Under the pieces are notes generated by a model. The model made no database searches. It saw only the letters and a program-made list of their open reading frames with translations, and was not told the origin of the DNA. Positions 58,283-64,000 of a stretch of 64,000 nt of DNA are shown here, piece after piece. Each line of letters starts with the position of its first letter. Position 1 is the first letter of the stretch. Location: NCBI RefSeq assembly GCF_051020765.1, contig NC_134946.1, positions 5,011,239 through 5,075,238 on the forward strand, in the 5' to 3' direction. The position numbers were made by a program, and so were the translations under genes. This DNA comes from Lasioglossum baleicum (lineage: Eukaryota; Arthropoda; Insecta; Hymenoptera; Halictidae).

Positions 58283-58768
58283 GTAAGTGCTCCTCGAGTG
58301 AATGAAATTCCCGGACTCGATCGATATCGACGACACGTTTGACTTTTGTACAACGATCCAAGAACCTTCGGGACAATTAGAAAGCTTGAGTATACACTTG
58401 AAATGTACGAACAGTACCTATACTATAAGTATTTGAACATGCATAAAATTATTAACAGCTGCTTATTTGAAGGGGATGCTGTGACAAGCAGGCACGCAAG
58501 TACACTTCAGAGCAAAAAATAAACTTTTACACTGAACATGAAACCTATTGTTTGAATAAAACGATTTAAAAATATTTCTATATTTCAAGTACTCCCTCTG
58601 TCCCATAATAATATTAGTCAGTTATGTTACAACATAATGTTGTAGCTTTAGTAATTCTACTCCACCTGTCTGACACGAGGCGATCTTACTCCACTTGAAA
58701 CTTGTTTACATTTCAATAAACACTCCCATGGTAAAATTGGCGCTTTATGAAGCTTCTCTTCAGTCTTA

Positions 58769-58942
58769 GGGTGGATTTATAGTGGAGCTGCGAGCATCGA
58801 TGATAGCGGTGCGGTGAAAACAATCCAACATTCGTGACAACATTTCGACACATACTAATGAAAAAGTACATATGTTATTTTCTTTGTTTTTCTTTCTTTT
58901 TCGCCGCACAGCTCACCTCGCTGCTCCACTATAAATCCACAC
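58769..58942. mobile_element. Probable PIF/Harbinger MITE, nested
   Basis: Inverted ends GGGTGGATTTATAGTGGAGC and GCTCCACTATAAATCCACAC, flanked by TTA at 58766-58768 and 58943-58945. A 3-bp TTA duplication with G-rich ends fits PIF/Harbinger. 174 bp, non-coding. Confidence 0.6.
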
Positions 58943-59452
58943 TTATGGTTTACAAATAATTAGACTTTGTCTAATGTTGCAGCTCAAAATTGCGAAGCCT
59001 TCAATCAAAATTAATGTTTCACGACATATGTCATTTGTTTTGACACATCTTTCAATTGTTAGGTTAACCGAATTATTACGAATTATAACTAATTTTCTAA
59101 TTTCATCCGCTGATCGAAATCAATTGTTTCGTTTCAGTTGAATATCAACCTATTGTAAAAGTAAGATGAAAATAAAACAAGTTATGCTGGAAGCAATGAA
59201 GAACGATGGCTCCAATGATTTTAAGCTCACGCTACAGGATCCTACCAACAAGTTTAAATTGCAGTAACGAAATTATTGGAAAATCCAGAAACAATCTGAA
59301 CACTCAAAGTAAAAATTAGGAGCAATATTTTTAATTTATTGTTTAATGTAATCTAACTTTTGATAATAAATGTTGCGTTCTACGTTTATTTTCTTTTGCT
59401 ACTATTATTATGGGACAAATTACATTCATCAACTGCTTACTATTAGGTTGGC

Positions 59453-59615
59453 AAATAAGTTCGCGACCTCCACATTTTCTCAAACAAAGTCATTTATATA
59501 AATTCAGAGCTTTTCAATGATATACAGTTCAAAAGGAATGGTCACTGAATGAGGTTATAATGATACAATCAAAGAATTACGGAACAAAAGTTCGCGAATT
59601 TAGTTGCCAACCTAA
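59453..59615. mobile_element. Complete mariner MITE, nested
   Basis: 163 bp with ends TTAGGTTGGCAAATAAGTTC and TTAGTTGCCAACCTAA, flanked by TA at 59451-59452 and 59616-59617. It inserts into the right terminal repeat of the 58592 element. A truncated relative is at 3776-3891. Confidence 0.85.
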
Positions 59616-59923
59616 TATTATTATGGAACAGAGGAAGTAGTATTTTACGCACACAGCACGGAACCAGAAAATGGACGTTTGCGAAAAAGTTGCACGGTTC
59701 GCGGGATCGAGATCGGAACAAATCGCCTAATCCCCGGTAAACCTTCGACAAGGGAACGTTTTTGGCACTGGTAGAAGCATTATGGCGTCCGTAAACTACC
59801 ACTCGCTCCTTTGTTTCTACGGACGTCCGAGTGGAAGCACTCGAACGCGTTGAAGTACCGCCAATGCTTTCTTACGTTGCCCTTTTCCGTGGCAGTACAA
59901 GCACGCTGTTTCCGTGTAATCAG

Positions 59924-60088
59924 ATAATGGACGACCGATGGGAAAGCGAGGTGATCGAGTACGGAGCCATCAACATCACTGGTTTTCGCATCGTGGACAC
60001 CACTCGACCGTACGTCAAAGATTTCTTGGCCGGTTGGCATCGCCGCGACTCCGCGACGACCCAAGGAGCAGGTCGCGAATCTATTTCC
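59924..60088 (+). CDS. Kainate-type glutamate receptor, ATD exon 3 of 3 visible
   Basis: A 165-bp exon (55 codons) reading IMDDRWESEVIEYGAINITG then FRIVDTTRPYVKDFLAGWHR, the conserved 'GAxNITGFRIVD' strand and helix of kainate-receptor ATDs. The acceptor is AATCAG ending at 59923 and the donor is GTACGT at 60089, both phase 0. The following exon (expected to begin with residues like A-x-A-A-L-M-Y-D) was not recognised in 60089-64000, implying an intron longer than 3.9 kb. The subunit resembles insect kainate (Grik/KaiR1D) types; the orthologue cannot be fixed from 139 residues. Confidence 0.92.
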
Positions 60089-60774
60089 GTACGTATGCCC
60101 CCTCGTTCGCTCTCTTTTTCCCCACGACAAAATTTTCCCACAGAGAAACCGTCGCTCCTCCCTCCGCAAAATTTTCTTCGACGAAATTGTCTCCCCCACC
60201 CCGGCACTTTTCTGCGAACTTCGCCGACAGAATCATCTCCTCTTCTCTTCGAAACTCACCGGCAAGATATTACCCCCCACCACCCTCTCCCCACCTTCCA
60301 ATAACTTTTCTTTGCCTCGGTTAATGTCTGTCACCCTGTACTACCACCTCACCATGGAAACCACCCATCCGCGGCTTCGCGCCAACCATCAACCACTGAC
60401 ACAAGTTTTTGCCTTGACATTAGAAATAATACATAGGTGGTAATATGTAACTATGCGTTAATAAGTGTTATTTTAAAAACGCTGTTTTTTTTTAATAATT
60501 TTATCAACCACGTGTCGAAGACACAACTCTAATCTCCTCATATACAAAGTACTGCGAAATTTAAAATGAGATTCCTTGATGGAAGACCCTTTATATTTAA
60601 GCACAACTTACATCAATTTCTTTTTAAATATATTTTTAGTGGCACTGTACCTATAGATATTACCTTGTTTTATTTAGTTAAACAACTTTGAATTCAAATT
60701 AATCAGCAGTAGCTGAATTGCATTGTAGATTATCTTGACTTTCCACGCTCATCTGAGCGTAACAGATTATCGCA

Positions 60775-60840
60775 AGGTCCAATATTAAAAAAGTTATGGG
60801 GAGTTTTTAAGTGTCCGAATATTTAGTGGGAGTCACTATA
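60775..60840 (-). repeat. Solo end of the fold-back Tc1/mariner-like family
   Basis: CCAATATTAAAAAAGTTATG then GTGTCCGAATATTTAGTGG matches the right arm of 26629-27252 and the stretch at 385-494. Confidence 0.5.
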
Positions 60841-60928
60841 TATTTGTAAAGCTCACGCAACTAATGCAATTGAAATGATTTTTCTTGTTTCAATAATAAT
60901 ACGTTTGGATTGCATTGTATAATAACTG

Positions 60929-61125
60929 GACTGCGGATCTTTATGCAGTAATGGCTTTTGAAAATTTTCTAAAAATGCTAGGATATGAAATCGGACAGAA
61001 TTTGCTAAGATTTTAATTGATTTCAGATCTAAAAAGGCTACTGCTACGGAAAATGAGGTTCTATTTTATTCCGCTTTCTTAACATTCGCTTAAAAAAATT
61101 GAAAATTGCATAAATATCCGCAGTC
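60929..61125. mobile_element. 197-bp TA MITE, GACTGCGGAT family, copy B
   Basis: Ends GACTGCGGATCTTTATGCAG and GCATAAATATCCGCAGTC; left flank TG (a mutated TA), right flank TA at 61126-61127. Interior AT-rich. Confidence 0.75.
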
Positions 61126-61639
61126 TAATAACAGAAGAAAATAAAGATCTCGGAAAATATGACGAAAACAATGGTTACTTACGATTAGCAGAGCAGAATT
61201 ATGTCCCCGCAATTTACTAAACGAGTTGAAGTTAAAACCTGTGGGCTGGTTCATTTATTTACACGGGAATGACAATGTTCATAATGGATTGCTTCAGATT
61301 ACATTTCTATAGAAAAGGTGCTGTAATGAGAGAAACAATCATGCAGCTCTGAATTACTCAATGCAAACGGATAGGATAATAAACCTCGTGATGATTGCGT
61401 TCATGACTAACAATTGACAATAAGCACACACGAACTAGACAGATTCACCCATACACGCTTCGCCTGTTGTATTACATGTTATGACTGCAAATGCAGGATG
61501 GCCTCCAGCGGTACCGAGTAGCCCGAGCGATATTGTATGATGAGCTTGTATTTAAGCGCGTCACATGATAGGAGAAGCCTAAAAGCCACTGTCTTCAGCC
61601 AATAACAACGATATATGTATATGCAATGTTGTCCAAACA

Positions 61640-61745
61640 GTATCAGCAACTAAATATTTTTATTCTTGATTTTGTAGAGTAAATAACCTATCAGTAACTG
61701 AATATTTTTATTTTTGATTTTGTAGAGTAAATAACCCTATCATTG
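61640..61745 (+). repeat. Two-copy tandem duplication, ~56-bp unit
   Basis: CTGAATATTTTTATTTTTGA then TTTTGTAGAGTAAATAACC occurs twice in a row with few changes. Confidence 0.8.
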
Positions 61746-62624
61746 TCAATTAGAGCGCCTTTCCAGTGAATCAGTGAATGCGAGATCTCGAAAAGACAGT
61801 CTTCGTTGGTCATAAAAAAATAAAGATTAAGAAATAAATTTTGTTAACATTAACTGCATATATATCAGTACTATTTATCGTGTGTATATATGTGCAATTC
61901 ACTTAAAAATTACTTTAAAAAAGAATTGTTCACTTAAAATTAGATTTTATGCATTTATGACAAAAATGAGTAGGTGTAATTCAAAGCAGGAGAAAGATCA
62001 AGAGAGTTTAACAATGCCGATATACTATTTTTAACATATAAAAATCATTAATGAGGAAAATAAATTTTTACTTAGCTCTTATATAGCTTGCAATTGTTGT
62101 ACGAAAATTTTATTTTGCATAAAGATCCGCAATTTAAGAAAGAAACAATCTATAATATACAATCTAAAAAAGAAACCATAGGGATTTGGGATAACTAAAA
62201 TACCAGATAAATAGTTTGGATTGAAATCTCTCTATAAATATTTAAAACGAGTTTACCCGAATAGCGTTTCACTTCGGAGCGTGACGGATCAGACCCATTC
62301 ACTGCCCAGCTCTCAATGCCTACCAGCGTCTCCCAGCATTCGGACTTGTGAAAGAAACAGTGGGAGATAAAGTCAAGCTAGAAGTGAAGAGTAGGAGAAC
62401 CGGCAAAGTCCGGTGGTGGTCGCACAGCGACTTATTTCGAAACTTAATATGACTTCGACTTATTTCGAAACTTAATACAGTACAGTCGCGATTCTTGTCA
62501 AACAGCCTGTGTTTTGCAGAGACAACTATCTATTAATAGTATAACTATTGATCTTGAAACAGTTCAAACGGAAGTCGAACGTAGAGAAGGACTGCATGAA
62601 ATATGGATTGCGTGGCCGAAGCGT
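61746..62624. other. No exon; repeat ends only
   Basis: 62107-62127 is a GCATAAAGATCCGCA MITE end. 62240-62320 is the inverted copy of the 40440 repeat. CGACTTATTTCGAAACTTAA is duplicated at 62428 and 62457. Confidence 0.45.
62240..62320 (-). repeat. Inverted copy of the 40440 repeat
   Basis: AGCGTTTCACTTCGGAGCGT then GACGGATCAGACCCATT is the reverse complement of the block at 40494 and 41009. The continuation CACTGCCCAGC matches only the 41009 copy. Confidence 0.7.
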
Positions 62625-62950
62625 ATCGGTGTGAACCACTACTAATCGAATGTACAAAAACTTCTTTATTTTTTTATGGGACTCTCAGTAACTTATTTCT
62701 TGCATTTTTCTGATTAAAATAACACCGAACACAATATAATTTCAACTGTATTTAAAGTTGAAACTTTGAACTGTGCCGGTGACGGCGAATGTCCGTGTCT
62801 CTTTCTTTCCCACACGCTGTCCTTCCTTGCGCCCGAAACTTCCATCGTCGATTGAACCACTAAATACAGTTGGAATCATATCGTGTTTGGTGTTACTTCA
62901 ATCAGAAAAATGCCAGAAATAAGTTGGTGAAAGTCCCATAAAAAAATAAT
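62625..62950. repeat. Dispersed repeat family R1, fold-back copy 3
   Basis: The left arm ATTTTTCTGATTAAAATAAC and AACTGTATTTA pair with the right arm AATACAGTTGGAATC and AATCAGAAAAATGCC. The middle has CGTGTCTCTTTCTTTCCC and CTGTCCTTCC, as in the other copies. Confidence 0.6.
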
Positions 62951-62989
62951 AAAAAATATAAATCTTTTCAATTACATAATAAATTTCTT

Positions 62990-63255
62990 TAATTTACACT
63001 TTAATATTAAGTCTTTCTCATAAATTTAATAATAAATTTTCTTATTTTTATTATAATTTAAAATTCTCTCTCAATCTTAAATTTTATATAGATTTACTAA
63101 TTTATATTATAACCCAAATCCCTTCTTTTAAATTATATAATAAATTTACTCTAATTTACTGTAACATTAAATCTTTCCTATAAATTTAATGATAAATTTT
63201 CTAATTTATATTATAATTTAAAATTCCCTCAATTTTTTAATTTTATATAAGTTTT
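62990..63255 (+). repeat. AT-rich two-copy repeat, ~165-bp unit
   Basis: TATAAATTTAATGATAAATT then TTATATTATAATTTAAAATTC appears in two diverged copies (about 63022 and 63180). Confidence 0.55.
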
Positions 63256-64000
63256 ACCCGAGATATACCCGAGCCGAGATCAATCATCGCCGCCCTGCGG
63301 TCTTGGCCGGCAGTGAAGCACCTGACAACTATCGCGTACGCGGTCCTTGACAAATATCACGACTTTATTGTATAACGGACAATTAGATGGAACTTGTTTT
63401 TTAAAAGTCAATGAAAATTCCGAAGAAATTCGAAATGGACGTATGGTAATTCCGCGGACAGTGTCTCGAGGAACGCCCACAATCCGCAGAGCGGAATCGC
63501 ACCCGTGTCTACTCGATAGTCGAGGCAACCGAATTCTGTTCGGATTCCGAGCGACAACAGACCGACTGTTCCTGCCAGCGGATTTGACATCCCGAAGCAG
63601 TCCCGCTGCGAAGTCAAAAGACCAAACTGCGCGATGTCCGACGCATCAATTACCTCGATCGATCGATCGCGCAATTTCCGTGTGCGGTTCCTCGAACTTT
63701 GGCTACGTGCCCGACGTATCCCCGTAACCATGAATCTGCGTACGATCCGAATCGAACGATAAATGGTTTTCTCGGTTTCTCCGGTGCAAGTCGGCTTAAC
63801 CGCTCCGTGCTCGTACGGAAACGCGGAAACTTCCCCTGTGTTCCCGTCTACCGGCTCCCGTTGCCCCTCTAAGCCATATAATTTCAATTGTTACAACGAT
63901 TATAGACGCGCTTTAGTCGCATCCGACACCAGGAACTTTCGCAGCCACGGTTTTTGCGCGGACGTGGCGGTCCGGACCGGTCCGATTCGGTACCTTCTGC
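63256..64000. other. CpG-rich end of window, no product recognised
   Basis: Open on the minus strand from 63887 to 63408 and on the plus strand from 63347 to 63727. No domain, signal peptide or clear splice pairing. 63252-63282 (ACCCGAGCCGAGATCA) is the inverted form of a block at 55285-55305, so at least the left edge is repeat-derived. Confidence 0.35.

Larger units (their letters stand above)
58592..59637. mobile_element. TA-flanked DNA transposon with Stowaway-like ends, copy 2, carrying two nested insertions
   Basis: Left end CTCCCTCTGTCCCATAATAA after TA (58590-58591); right end TATTATTATGGAACAGAGGA before TA (59638-59639). It contains a Harbinger-like MITE (58769-58942) and a mariner MITE (59453-59615) whose removal restores the right end. 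The interior keeps a short plus-strand frame MLEAMKNDGSNDFKLT, equivalent to the one in copy 1. It lies in an intron of the glutamate receptor gene. Confidence 0.75.
58283..59923 (+). other. Glutamate receptor intron filled mostly by transposons
   Basis: A 1641-bp intron bounded by GTAAGT and AATCAG. 58592-59637 is one transposon with two others inserted in it; without these the intron would be about 600 bp. Confidence 0.85.
60089..61639 (+). other. Start of a long receptor intron; no next exon seen
   Basis: 60100-60400 is C-rich. 60475-60690 resembles 43210-43500. MITE copy B sits at 60929-61125. No exon with kainate-receptor residues was found. Confidence 0.5.

Overview
This window looks like a piece of an insect nuclear genome, most likely hymenopteran (ant, bee or wasp). 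Evidence: split genes with GT/AG introns, AT-rich intergenic DNA broken by CpG-rich patches, no bacterial gene packing, and many short DNA-transposon derivatives of insect type. The species cannot be fixed from sequence alone.

Only two protein-coding genes are well supported, both on the + strand. (1) 6894-11861: three exons of a facilitated trehalose/sugar transporter (Tret1-like, major facilitator superfamily), with matching splice phases, a stop codon and a poly(A) signal; the 5' start exon is not recognised. (2) 56318-60088: three exons from the amino-terminal (ligand-binding-protein-like) domain of a kainate-type ionotropic glutamate receptor; the exons before and after lie outside the window or were not recognised. 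I saw no convincing rRNA or tRNA gene; two tRNA-like stretches look like SINE or pseudo-tRNA remains.

The other roughly 95 percent is intergenic or intronic and is dominated by non-autonomous DNA transposons, several with readable target-site duplications: Transib-like (CGCCG), piggyBac-like (TTAA), hAT-like (8 bp), Tc1/mariner-like (TA), and a probable PIF/Harbinger element (TTA). Many are near-perfect fold-back elements, and some are nested. A 531-bp Transib-like element at 31052-31582 has ends that begin with the V(D)J recombination-signal heptamer, followed at 22-24 bp by an A-rich nonamer-like block.

Two minisatellite arrays stand out: nine units of 160/166 bp at 46150-47605, and a ~112-bp array at 51561-53447 with a higher-order pattern of three unit lengths that ends in one inverted unit. 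Smaller tandem duplications, including a five-copy repeat carrying nuclear-receptor-type half-sites (34190-34815), are scattered through the rest.

By region: 1-6.9 kb repeats and unassigned DNA; 6.9-11.9 kb transporter gene; 12-45 kb gene-poor DNA full of transposon relics; 46-53.5 kb the two minisatellites; 53.5-60.1 kb unassigned DNA, then receptor exons whose introns carry intact hAT, mariner and Harbinger-like insertions; 60.1-64 kb intron or intergenic DNA with repeats and a CpG-rich end. Nothing in the sequence links the two genes functionally.
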